Assembly: GCF_047948215.1 (NCBI RefSeq)
Contig: NC_134461.1
Coordinates: 90,478,245 to 90,542,244, forward strand
DNA length: 64,000 bases
Source of the DNA: Lycorma delicatula
Taxonomy: Eukaryota > Arthropoda > Insecta > Hemiptera > Fulgoridae
Direction: 5' to 3'
Below are positions 22,301 through 30,477 of the stretch, piece after piece. The notes beneath the pieces are model-generated. The model saw only the letters and a program-made list of their open reading frames with translations. It was not told the DNA's origin and made no database searches. Each line of letters begins with the position of its first letter. The stretch's first letter is position 1. The position numbers and the translations under genes were made by a program.

Positions 22301-24571
22301 TAGTGGCTGGTTTTCTTCGCGCCCTTGCGGTGTGTAGGTCTGCAGAGGGAGTTTAATCGAGGTATTTGATCATGATAGGATCCCGGGTAGCTAGGGTTCC
22401 AGCCTAGGCATTGGATTGGTTGGAGATAGGCGCATTAGCATCGTGCCACGGTATTGGTATCGTTTGTGATTCGATTTAGGGCTCCCACTAGCGGGGGTGT
22501 CCGCCCTGCCGCGGTATGGTAGCCCGTGACCTTCGTGGCTTCGTTGGCGCCGGTGGCGGTCCCTGATTGTGACTTGGTAATGTCGCGTGAGACTCCATGA
22601 TGGGACCGGGTTGGAGTGAGGGGTTTGTCCCTGGCTTCTGCGCGGACCGGAATGAGGTTACTTACTAATTTGGTCGACTTCTTTGTGTTTAGGTCTGAAT
22701 TTCTATATTGCGTAAAACATAATTTTGATTGGTATGAGTGTAGCACTGATTTGACATACAACTCGTTCGTTTTCTGAAGTATTCGCAGTCACGAACGGTG
22801 TTATCAAATTTAGACTAGACGCGGGATCACAGCTTCCGCGGTCTCGCTTAGTTAGTTTGAAAGAATCATGTTATGTTGGATGTGAAGATGTACGTTTGAG
22901 GCCTACGTGAAGGCAGAATTTGATTTGTATTTTACTGATGCAAATTTCTGCTGAGGCATTTACATCGGTGGCATCCCGACCGAGGCCTGGCTGATCACTG
23001 TGAGATGTAATCAGTTAGAGGGTCTAAAAACGATCTCCGGTAAAGCCCTTCAGGGCTCGGAACGGAGGGGGTGGTGTGGCAACCTGTAACGTCACAAGGT
23101 GTGTTTTTTCCCCTGTAGGGTTGGGGGCTCCATCTTGTTGGAATACGATTTCAGGTTGTAACTCTTCTAGCTGAGAGTAAACAAACCCTTCTAACAAGTC
23201 CAGATAGATATTCGCGTTAACTGCTGTTTCCACATAGAAAAAAAGTCCAATCACATTATCATGTAACAGTACATGCCAAACATTACTTTTTTGGTTATCT
23301 TTAATATGTTCAAGTGTTGCATGTGGGTTCTTTGATCCCCATGTTCAAACATTCTAAGTGTTCACTTTTCTAGACTTGTAAAATGTAGCCTTGTCTGAGA
23401 ACATAATTTGTTTAAGGAAACAATCATTTTCAATTCTTTCAATCATTTCCACAGCAAATTCCTTTCTTCTAGTGTGATCCTGTGGTGTAATTTATTGTAA
23501 TATTTGTAATTGATAAGAACGCAATTTCAATAGCTTCTTCAAAACATTGTGAATGGTAGATTGAAGAAGATTTATCTCACTTGCGCATTGCACTCCGAAT
23601 TGACTTGCTCGGGCTGCAAAAAAAAGACTGACGAATGATCTCTATTTTGTCATCTGATGTTCTAGGCTTGCTTCCACCCTTCTTATGTTCAACACTGTCA
23701 ATTTTTTTTAAGTCTATCATATCAAGAACGAATACTTGTTTTAGGGGGTAGCTCTAAATTATACCAAGTTCCAAAATTGCGTTGAACTTGAGTGTCTAAT
23801 TTGTCTCAATAAACCATTCCATAGAATGGTTTAATGGTTTCATTGTGCTTTCATCTGTGGATTCATTCATGGTGACTCACATGTGCAGTACGTAGACAAT
23901 CACAGCGCTATGTAGTATTTGCCAATGAAAACTTTATGAGTTACCTGCTAGAGAGCCCAATCATTCATTAATAGGACTATTATTTTTTTTTCTAATAAGA
24001 CATCAAAGTTGTTCAGATAATTCTCTGACACCCAGCATTTTCACTGAATTTGAGTACTTTACATTACAGAATATTTCAATTATATATTCAATGCTAATAA
24101 TGATGTTGCAAGTAAATTCAAATTTTCAAGGTTTTAATCTAATGTTTTATTTGTTATGTATTAAATAATAAAAATAATTTTTTTTAAAAATATTTACAGG
24201 TAGTTACTCTTGGAAAAAATATTCAAATTTCAACATTGATTTTAAGAAGGGTTGTGCTGGTAGCAAATATAAAGCCAAGTATTATACTGGGATACATGTC
24301 CAAAGCAAAAATAATAACTACAGTAGATGTGGCAGAAGTAACGCCAATTTATCCACCAGAAGGATCTGAACCAGGAGATGTTGTAATTGCGAGAGGTTTT
24401 CCAAGAGAACCACTTCCAGTTTTAGAACCAAAAGCTAGAATATATCAAACTGTAAGCGGATTATTTAAGACAAACAATGAATCTATTGTTTGTTACCAAA
24501 GAATACCATGGGAAGTTGAAGGGAAAGGATTTGTAAATATATATCATTTTCCAAATGTACTTGTAAGATAA
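814..24571 (+). CDS. AIMP1-like EMAP II-domain protein, divergent copy 1 (4 exons seen)
   Basis: Exons are 814-1139, 8233-8444, 18380-18504 and 24200-24571, all with GT-AG borders and matching phases. From the Met at 832 they give 338 aa. Residues 1-103 are Ser/Asp/Glu-rich; 104-174 are basic and helical-looking with no family I recognise. Residues 175-338 form an EMAP II-type tRNA-binding domain: OB-fold start FGKLDIRVGRI, HP and LY positions, then VANIKPS and SEPGD, and a C-terminal WEVEGKGF block. The domain is collinear with AIMP1 downstream, but the AIMP1 KPAKxRG loop reads KPSIILG here, so RNA binding may be weaker or altered. The AIMP1 coiled coil is absent. An in-frame stop at 775 means the frame starts at 832 or enters through the acceptor at 813 from an exon outside the window. 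The EMAP II domain also caps animal TyrRS, but nothing of a synthetase body is visible. The open frames argue for a working gene; the role is unknown. Confidence 0.85.
2090..2340 (+). mobile_element. Tc1-type transposase remnant
   Basis: Around 2190-2335 one frame reads like the middle of a Tc1 transposase: a Leu-Asn-x-Arg-Asn-x-Gln-Lys-Lys segment, then Trp-Arg-Leu-Val-Leu-Ser-Ser-Asp-Glu, the first catalytic Asp context (V-L-F-S-D-E in the family). Two stop codons interrupt it. I could not find terminal repeats, so the ends are approximate. It is a short dead fragment inside the intron of copy 1. Confidence 0.5.
4527..5632 (-). mobile_element. Mariner transposon, internally deleted
   Basis: The ends are inverted repeats of about 28 bp (AGGTGTGTGAGAAAAGTAAT type at 4529 and its complement ending at 5630), flanked by TA on both sides. 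The minus strand carries the N-terminal helix-turn-helix part of a mariner transposase (5093-5479, with GRPSTSK and SDRRLTLRMMSEQLNLN), the middle catalytic part (4675-4896, with FVPPGQTVNQVFY and DKWMLHHD) and the C-terminus (4512-4742, with QLKALPVEAFQHCY). At about 4710-4730 the sequence jumps from the WMLHHD motif straight to the C-terminus, so the third catalytic Asp region is missing. Its 1.1 kb is shorter than the usual 1.3 kb, and the frames are broken: a dead copy. Confidence 0.9.
5632..5691. repeat. (TA)n microsatellite at mariner end
   Basis: Two TA-dinucleotide runs separated by a short CAAAATAA spacer directly abut the right end of the mariner. Mariner inserts at TA, so the element probably landed in a TA run, which then expanded. 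Confidence 0.85.
5692..8232. other. Intronic AT-rich stretch, nothing recognised
   Basis: I find only short spurious frames. A polypyrimidine tract and TTTAG lead into the exon at 8233. Confidence 0.5.
8233..8444 (+). CDS. Copy 1, second visible exon (basic linker)
   Basis: It lies between a TTTAG acceptor and a CAG|GTAAAA donor and is 212 nt, phase 2 in and phase 1 out. It encodes about 71 residues, open throughout, with many Lys, Arg and Tyr, a proline patch and a likely helix (LTKQEHLKKMKELYDKYVL). It ends in Gly-Pro-Gly just before the tRNA-binding domain. It occupies the place of the Lys-rich linker of AIMP1 but I see no sequence similarity to it. The ORF is too short for a simple ORF list, so it is easy to miss. 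Confidence 0.8.
9222..9500 (-). pseudogene. Open frame in the 3' part of family X element
   Basis: A 92-codon frame with LDVTIVLNPKFQHPT recurs in the 50.2-50.9 kb copy as LDVTIVLSIKFQHS. This may be a true coding remnant of the element or just a consensus sequence that stays open by chance. No domain is recognised. Confidence 0.3.
10540..10870 (-). repeat. 66-bp tandem repeat encoding a Lys/Glu-rich helix
   Basis: On the + strand this is a pyrimidine-rich tandem array with a period of about 66 bp (each unit contains TTCCTCTTTATATTTATCA and CTTAATCTTTTTATTCTTTC). Read on the minus strand it gives about five 22-residue units of the type DKYKEEETVKTKERIKRLRE, broken by a few stops and indels. 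The heptad-like charge pattern suggests a coiled coil or extended charged helix. The period is a multiple of three, which supports a former coding role inside element X. Confidence 0.65.
11702..12070 (+). mobile_element. tRNA-derived SINE, tail type II
   Basis: A tRNA-like head has an A box (TGGTTAGGTCTAATGGTTAA) and a weak B box (GTTTGAGTCC). Then comes the shared body with a GGTCGACCTGAGTCTGTTCA stretch and the tail with ACACACCCAGACCCAACAGT and CTGGAAAACTGG, ending A-rich. Body and tail recur at 44325-44600. Sense orientation in the copy 1 intron. Confidence 0.75.
12071..17267. other. Intronic stretch without recognised elements
   Basis: AT-rich, with scattered frames under 90 codons and no motif. 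The slightly GC-richer pieces at 12600-12800, 13830-13880 and 14240-14600 look like old repeat fragments but I cannot assign them. Confidence 0.45.
17268..17462 (+). mobile_element. SINE, 5'-truncated, tail type I
   Basis: It starts inside the SINE body (GATACCAGTGTTCTTTGGTG) and ends with the type I tail (CTCAGCCTCTGATGTAATAC, then GGAGGCTAAACAGAAAAAG). It closely matches the 3' two thirds of the complete SINE at 33433-33735. The tRNA-like head is missing. Confidence 0.75.
17569..17862. mobile_element. hAT-type MITE with perfect 8-bp target duplication
   Basis: The 294-bp element begins CAGTGGTTCCAAAACTTTC and ends with the inverse (AGTTTGGGAATCACTG). It is flanked by GTATAGAT on both sides (17561-17568 and 17863-17870). 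CAGTGGTTC-type ends and an 8-bp duplication are typical of hAT elements. The inside is non-coding: the ORF crossing its right end is accidental. Confidence 0.92.
18031..18057. repeat. (TA)n microsatellite
   Basis: About 13 TA units in the copy 1 intron. Confidence 0.9.
18380..18504 (+). CDS. Copy 1, OB-fold exon of EMAP II domain
   Basis: The acceptor is GTTTCAG at 18373-18379 and the donor GTAAGC at 18505. The exon is 125 nt, entering in phase 1 and leaving in phase 0. It carries FGKLDIRVGRI, the tRNA-binding OB-fold start shared by AIMP1, Arc1p and the MetRS C-terminus, and then HPKSIKLYI where AIMP1 has HPDGENLYI. The acidic residue that normally follows LY is replaced by Cys. Confidence 0.88.
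18557..19236. repeat. Long foldback (inverted repeat) with arms of about 335 bp
   Basis: Reading in from both sides gives the same sequence: AACATTCTTACCTTA at 18604 and its inverse at 19170, GCATAAGCCCATCTTCA at 18646 and its inverse at 19127, and CCTTATCAATTTATAACCAA at 18862 and its inverse at 18900. The arms meet at about 18890-18905 with almost no loop and look about 90% identical. It is a foldback-type non-autonomous DNA element; TA runs lie at both borders, so a target duplication is hard to define. The transcribed intron could form a long RNA hairpin. Confidence 0.9.
19297..19333. repeat. (TA)n microsatellite
   Basis: TA run close to the right arm of the foldback. Confidence 0.9.
20722..21000 (+). 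pseudogene. R1 reverse transcriptase, fingers region
   Basis: It encodes GHFPACWKRGDLVLLFKDGDKD-like and YCPLRLLPMIGKIIEKVL residues, the LINE RT motif 0-2a region where the family has YRPICLL. It stops in the stretch just before the expected LDISGAFDN box, which is found out of frame at 21050-21080. Confidence 0.75.
21231..21569 (+). pseudogene. R1 reverse transcriptase, palm/thumb region
   Basis: It carries CPQGSVL just upstream in another frame (about 21218), then VITYAEDALLLIEG and KYLGVILE. The palm Asp-Asp pair is Glu-Asp here, so the enzyme is dead even without the frame breaks. Confidence 0.75.
23115..23875 (-). mobile_element. IS630/Tc1-type DDE transposase remnant
   Basis: On the minus strand, broken frames read EIVFQQDGAPN (23120-23160, second catalytic Asp context), YLDLLEGFVYSQLEELQPE (23160-23215), MFSDKATFYKS (about 23385-23420, where the family has SDEATF) and an N-terminal KPRTSDDKIEIIRQSF segment near 23610-23670. 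The downstream part is cut off where the R1 3' end begins at about 23100, which suggests one element truncated the other. Stops and frame shifts are frequent. Confidence 0.75.
24200..24571 (+). CDS. Copy 1, last exon of EMAP II domain
   Basis: The acceptor is TTTACAG at 24193-24199 and the stop is TAA at 24569-24571. The exon is 372 nt, exactly as long as the last AIMP1 exon at 44809-45180, and is read in the same phase. It carries the second half of the OB-fold and the EMAP II-specific C-terminal subdomain (PPEGSEPGD, WEVEGKGF). An ATTAAA at 24605-24610 is a possible polyadenylation signal. Confidence 0.88.
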   Translation, partial: VVTLGKNIQISTLILRRVVLVANIKPSIILGYMSKAKIITTVDVAEVTPIYPPEGSEPGDVVIARGFPREPLPVLEPKARIYQTVSGLFKTNNESIVCYQRIPWEVEGKGFVNIYHFPNVLVR

Positions 24572-24959
24572 AACAATAATAAGAATAACTCGCTACATTT
24601 TTTTATTAAAGTTAAAATTATTACCCGATAATTTAAAAAGATTAACTACCAAATTTAAATACTAAAATGATAACTTTCAGTAGTAGATATCTACAGGGAC
24701 AGCACCTTAAAATTATTTTTAGAATAATGACTATTTCATAGCTGTTCAATAGTAACTCGAGAAAAATTATGTTGATTATCATCTAGTACATGATTTAACT
24801 ACCAAATAGACTCAAGTCATAGAAGTAGACTGAAATATAAATAGAATCCAATCCATTGTTAATATGAAGAACTTGATACTCAGTACTTTTATTGAATTTT
24901 AATTTTTCTTATTCATATATATCTTTCTTTTTCTTTTTTTAAAATAATTTCCATGTAAT

Positions 24960-26115
24960 TAATACATATATTATACACACCCTCATAGGGGAATACACAC
25001 CTTCAATCACACCTGGCAATCTTATCGCCATACCACCCCCTCTGTTCGTCATACCAGCCTTCTCTGGGTTTTACCAGGTCGTCTTTTAGATCCTTTAAAT
25101 CTGATGTTATATCACAGTCATCACCTTCATATGGCTTCTTCCCATCACGACTATCTACAATAACTTACAACACTTAATTATCAAATAATCGATTTGCAAA
25201 AGCATGATCCCTGTGGCATTAGAGGAAGGCAAAATCACAAAACCTTCTCATATCTAACTCCAGTTAGACTATGCAATAATATCATTATTTGAGTGAGTCT
25301 TTAAACACCAAAAATAGTATTTTCATACCAACAAAACAAGTGTATCGCAACAACAACAATTTTGTCCAACAGTACCATTTACTCAAAGTTATTTTGATTT
25401 AATTAAAAATTAAGAAAAAATTTATAAAATTTAATGATCTTCTAATGAAAACATACCCTACCTCTCTGTGTTCTGGACTGCTTTTGGGAGTGAAGTCAAT
25501 GCCTATATCCTCTCACACCTCGACTCCATCACAGAGTTTTCCACACATCCATTCTCATCCTAACAGCAAATATCTCAGTTAACCGAGGTTTAATACCAAA
25601 ACATCTATCTTGGTGAAAGCATCCAGGTGGGCCACAGCCACCCAGGTTACTGTTCTGTATATACATCCATAACATCATCAGACCCCTTAACCATCCTCTG
25701 CAGGGCTAAGAATCTCAGAAAGCCACTATGTTCCATTCCCTTTTGGTTTTCCAGTTAATTTGTAGGTCAAACCCAGAAATCATCCTCACAAGCACCCTAT
25801 CTCGAAAACCATCATGTCCAGAAAGAAACTGTGTAATAAGCTGATTGGGGGAAGTCCAGCTAACAACTACATACTTCTCACATCAGGAAAAATACCATGA
25901 TTATAATGGCCATCGGATGATTCAGTTCACCTGACCTGCCATAAATAGAAATCTTGGTCATCTATTTCTTTTATCTGCTCAGAGGTAAGTTGGCCTACCT
26001 TTTTGCCATCATGATGTAATTGGACACAGTCACAAGTATATCAATGGGCATAATACCAGAAATAACAAGGACTGCCTCTCATGAGACAGTCCTATAGGCA
26101 CCAACCACGAGATAA
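24960..26115 (-). mobile_element. R1-clade LINE 3' fragment
   Basis: The minus strand, starting at 26115, reads like the region after the reverse transcriptase in R1 elements: a YRTVSHEAVLVISGIMPIDIL-like block at 26030-26100 (compare TVSREAVCVIAG in the 20.3-kb copy) and then degraded sequence. GC content is above background to about 24990. There are many stops and the 5' part is missing. Confidence 0.65.
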
Positions 26116-26129
26116 CAAAAGGAGATGTT

Positions 26130-27260
26130 GTGCTCTCAATAAAATATTTCTATGACATTTGTACCTTAACTCGATTGGATTTAAATTAGGATGTTAAGTG
26201 GAAGCTATAGAACTTGAAGCACACTTCTTTCCAAAAATTCGTCAAGTTGGTATCGTCTGCTGTTATTTTTGTTCAACTTAATTAGTTCATACAATTGTGG
26301 TTTAAACATTTGAGACGAAAATGGAATATGACGTTCCTGTAGCCAAACAGTCATGACTTGTTTCTTGCTTGATGACATAGGATTTTTTCAGAAAGGTTAT
26401 TATGATACGGAGCATTGTCCGTAACTACTACAGACTCAAGAGGAAGGTTGGAAACTAACTTTTCTTTAGCCCATTTCAAATAATTTATGGTATTCGTGCA
26501 TTCATGTTAATCGCCACTTTTTGATTTGAATGTCCAAGTTAACATTGCGTTTGGGAAGTCCACTTCACCTTCGGCGTGAATTATAGTTAAGCATTCACTT
26601 TTATTTATTGGTAAATTAAGTTCTGTATCGATGTCGTTAGCCCATGAATTTGACGATGAATAAGATGATAAAACTTAGGATTCGTCTAAGAATACCTTCA
26701 CCCGGTTACATTTTCTATATCGCTGATTGCCTCCAAATATGAAATCCTTTCTTCCTAATATCATGTCTTTCAACTAAAACTTTCCTTTCGTTTTCTGTTT
26801 TGCGCCACTTAAAACTTAATCTTTTCAAAATTCTTCTTAAACTAGTTTCACTGCCGTTAAACTTAATTTTAATTTTCAATCCTTTACAGAGTTTAACTAT
26901 TCGCAGCTGCCCTATCTGGAAAGAAATTCATTCACAGTTCGCCTAACCACACCTTTATCAAAATCATATAATCCTGTAAGTGGTTTAGAACGTTTCTTTT
27001 TTATTTTTTGGGGTGATGAACGAACATTGTGGCCCCTCGTATTGAAGTTCTATTTTTTCTCTACTTAGGCTTTGAACCTGAGTCCTGGTAATGCCATAGG
27101 CAGCTGCAATTCTCTCTTCACACTTTTGCATAGAAATTAAATACTTGTCATTTTTTAATTTTCCTACAGCTAAAACTTCTTTCTTCATGAAATCATACAC
27201 GTTATTTACAATTTCGCTTCCCTATGTTCGAAGTTTTTTACTTGTGCGACGGTTGAACGA
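26130..27260 (-). mobile_element. DDE transposase remnant (IS630/Tc1 superfamily)
   Basis: On the minus strand, 27200-26985 encodes an N-terminal helix-turn-helix part (AAAYGITRTQVQSLSREK). Broken frames follow, with a CNRVKVFLDES block near 26700 (first Asp), IIHAEGEVDFPNAMLTW near 26560-26600, and SVVVTDNAPYHNN near 26390-26440 (second Asp and Asn). Order and spacing fit an IS630-like DDE enzyme. No clear terminal repeats were found. Confidence 0.7.
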
Positions 27261-27295
27261 ATTATATGAGGTAACCCAAACAGAACTTCAGGTAA

Positions 27296-29060
27296 AATGT
27301 GTGTGCTAGTCACATTTTATGTGAAAAATGCCTTTAATTGCATCACCTACTCGGCAATTAGGTAGTCATTGATAACACTAGGTCTTCCTGGCTATCTTGT
27401 AAGGATTATATCGTCCTACCTCACGGGACGCAGTCTGTTTTGTCAGGTTGAGAATGGTGAAATAGTGCGTGCTGTCGATAGGGGAGTCCCACAGGGGTCG
27501 GTCCTTGGACCGACCCTTTGGAAATCGGACTATAATAGGTGTTTTGGTCTACCGCTCCCCCCAAAGGTCAGTCTCGTCGGCTATGCTGATGATCTTGCTT
27601 TGGTTGTGGAGGCGGGCTTTAAAAGAGAGGCTGTGAATCTTATTCGCATTTCCTATTGTACAATAAATGATTGGATGCATGGTGTAGGACTGCAGATGGC
27701 CCCAGATAAAACTGAAGTAGTTGTAATTTCGGCTGCGAGAATGAGACTCAATCTGATACTAACCTTGGATGGCCAAAAAATTGCTTCTAAACCTGCAATA
27801 ATAATTTTCACTAGCCTCACGCATGTGAGATCAGTGAAAAGGCGGACAAGGTACTGAAGCTGGTGGCTGGACTATTACCTAATTGCTATGGCCCTAGATT
27901 GCAAAGGAGGAAATTACTAGTAGGAGTGGCCTACTTCACACTTTTATATGGCGCAGAGGTATGGGGTGGAGTCACTAGGTATGCTATATATAGGGTCGTG
28001 TTAGAGGCGCTGCATAGGAGATGCTGCCTCCGAGTGGTGTGTGCTTAACCGTCTCCAAAGCTGCGGCAGAGGTGCTGGCTGGGCTCCTCCCGATTGATCT
28101 TGCAATAGAATGCCGGAGAAGGTTGCAGGAGTTAGGGCCGATACCACCTGCTGAAAGGAAGAGGCAGACTGGAATGCTGATGGACGAAATTATGGATTTG
28201 TGGCAGCGATGATGGGATGGTGATGATAAGGGACGGTGGACGCACAGTTTGGTGAGAGATATCAGGAGATGGTGTGATCGACTCCATGGCTTGGTTGATT
28301 ACTGTTTGACTCAGTTCCTGGCGAGCCGTGGGGGATTCAGATTCTACCTATTTAGATTTGGGTTGGACTACTCTGATTCTTGCCCAGTTTGTGACAAGGA
28401 GGAGACTGTCCCAGATTTGAGAATACAAGAGTGGAATTGCTAAGAAATATCCATAAAGAGACCATGTTCATTCCTGAGGTGGTTGTCTAAGCTGTGCTGC
28501 TAGAATTGGAGAGTAACTGGATGGTGATGTCTGAATTTACAAACAAGGTCATCTAAGAACTCAGGGCCTGGGAGAAATCTCGCTCGAGAACAAGGCATCA
28601 GAGGGTGCAGGGGCGGACAGGCCCTCTGCTAAGCACCTACAGGGTTCCCCGTGCGTGTGGGGATCTCCTGGGTGTGGTGAGGCTGGAGGCATCTGCTTGT
28701 GTACTCAATGGCAGTCTCCGGTAAGTAGAGTGAATGCATGATGTGTGTGATTGATGTGTTTGTTGATCTGTTGCGACTGTTTGGTGTACTTGTGGCATGA
28801 TGTGTGTGATTCTTGTTTTTCTTGCTCTGTGCATAATTGGTGTATGACTGTGTGTGAGGGGGTATCACCCCCGCCCCCCCCCTCCTTGATGAAATTCTAC
28901 CTTAAGCTGTTTCAGGAAGAGTGGAGAGCCAGGGGTGCAGGTTTAGTCAGTAGTGCGCAGGTATACATATGCACTTAATAACACCTTGCAGAACCTGTTT
29001 GTGAGCCCAACACTTCCTAGGTGCCTGTAAATGGGGTTCCTCTACCTCTTTAAAAAAACA
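27296..29060 (+). mobile_element. R1-clade LINE, 5'-truncated
   Basis: It begins inside the reverse transcriptase (LVTFYVKNAFNCITY at about 27308) and continues through GVPQGSVLGPTLW and GYADDLALVVEAG, with the catalytic YADD intact. Then come the thumb, a TVSKAAAEVLAGLLPIDLAIE block (28050-28110) and a Cys zinc-knuckle start (DSCPVCDKEETVPD, about 28375). Several frame breaks follow. A GT-rich, GC-rich 3' UTR runs to an A-rich end near 29060. It is better preserved than the two other R1 fragments but cannot encode a full enzyme. Confidence 0.88.
27369..27857 (+). pseudogene. R1 reverse transcriptase palm fragment, YADD intact
   Basis: 162 open codons: GLPGYLVRIISSYLTGRS, GVPQGSVLGP (motif B, residues about 38-47) and GYADDLALV (motif C, about residue 71), then MAPDKTEVVV. 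The frame breaks before the thumb; the next frames at 27863-28212 continue the same protein. Confidence 0.85.
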
Positions 29061-30477
29061 AAACTATAAGAATTTATAGAACAAACAAAAAAAGTGAAAA
29101 TATATTTTATTAATTTATTATAAAAAAAAATTTTGCATGCTTGTGTTATTATCTCTTCACTGAGATGATGGCCTGGTTTTGCTATTCAGCCATGAAATCA
29201 ATTAGGAGTTCTTAAATAGCTTGGTACTCTAGCCGTAAATTTCTTGAAAAAGAATTTTCAAAAGCTGTTGTTGTGGTACAGTAAGTAGATTGCAGGCAGT
29301 GATTATCTTGACAATAATAATTACCTCCAAATATGGAGGTATCTTATAAGTAAAATAATTCCTTTTCCTGTGTAGAAAAAAAAAATATATATACGATTTA
29401 AAGGCAATCCTGGAATAGGCCTTTCATTATTTAACAATCAAGAGAAGATTTATTAAAGGAGCAGAAGTCAAAAAAATTAACGATTACTACTGACAGTAAT
29501 CAAACATTATTTTCTTGCCTATACAGATGTTTACATAAGAATATGAATTAAAATAAAAAAGAAATTAGATTTGGGTCTTTATTTTTTATCTATTAATTTA
29601 TTAGAGATAAGATTACAAATGATACTGTAATTATGCAATTCAAATTTAATAAGAATTAAATAATACAGATACTTTTGTTAATATTAGTGAATGTTTGTAA
29701 ATTATTTTTTTAAATTATTATTTTTGTTTTAAGAGTAATGCATAAATTATTTTGTTAATTATTTAAATTATATTAATTTAATATTTAATGGCTGTTTAAA
29801 TAACCCTTCATGAAAAGAAAAAAATATAAATATTTTTATGCAATTTACATGTTTCCAAGAGTGAAAAAAAGTAATTTAAAATGTATTCTTATAATTACCA
29901 TTGGAATAATTCAGGTAATGTTTATTATTATTTTTTTCTATAGGTTATAAAAATTATTATTATTTGTTTATTAAGATAATAAACATTATTTGTACTGCCA
30001 CAATGTTATTGGCCGAGTATAATCATTCAAGGGAATGATGTATTACCAACATTGTTTAACTATGCTGATCTATGAGAACCAGTTGATTAAGAATAACTAC
30101 AAAAGTTGGAAATTAATCTTCACCTCATACACTGCTATTTTTCAAAAATGTATAATCTTTAAAAAACAATAGCTTTTGAATGTTTACATTATAAAGGCTG
30201 CATTCTTCCACTTTGCCCAAACCAATATAATCTGTATAACCATGATATAAATGTATTTCACACCTGACAGTTTGAAAGTAATATAAGGACTATCTGAAAG
30301 TGATCAAAGGCAGAAGGTGATCAATTCTTTCTTTTCATCAAATTGTCCATTGTTGAGATAAATACTTGCTAAAGCAAGGCAACTATAGAGAATTGTAGGT
30401 AAGTATCCAAAGCAAACAATAATCTCAACCTTGAAAGATATGAAGATAGGTAAATAATTTTAACAATGATTGCAAAT
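29061..30477. other. AT-rich spacer, nothing recognised
   Basis: No frame, motif or repeat structure that I can support. Confidence 0.5.

Larger units (their letters stand above)
20275..23100 (+). mobile_element. R1-clade LINE, decayed, endonuclease to 3' end
   Basis: GC content rises sharply against the surroundings. From 20290 an R1-type endonuclease is readable (IGADVYAKS, then a TNIDITISRD block near 20480). The reverse transcriptase follows (20722-21000, FPACWKRGDLVLLFKDGDKD; 21231-21569, with YAEDALLLIEG in place of the YADD box and the later KYLGVILEENF block). A C-terminal part at 21870-22260 includes a Cys/His-type YVCPRYEVERS remnant. Frames are broken and the catalytic box reads YAED. 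The GC-rich 22340-23100 piece has no frame of its own and is probably the 3' UTR. Confidence 0.85.
18505..24199 (+). other. Intron of copy 1 splitting the tRNA-binding domain (5.7 kb)
   Basis: It is a phase-0 intron at the same position as AIMP1 intron 4 and the last intron of copy 3. It holds a 680-bp foldback, an R1 LINE and an IS630-type transposase remnant; 19340-20270 shows nothing recognisable. Confidence 0.8.

Noticed and set aside
28629..28868. His/Thr-rich minus-strand open frames
   Set aside because: They are the reverse of a GT-rich 3' UTR of the R1 element.
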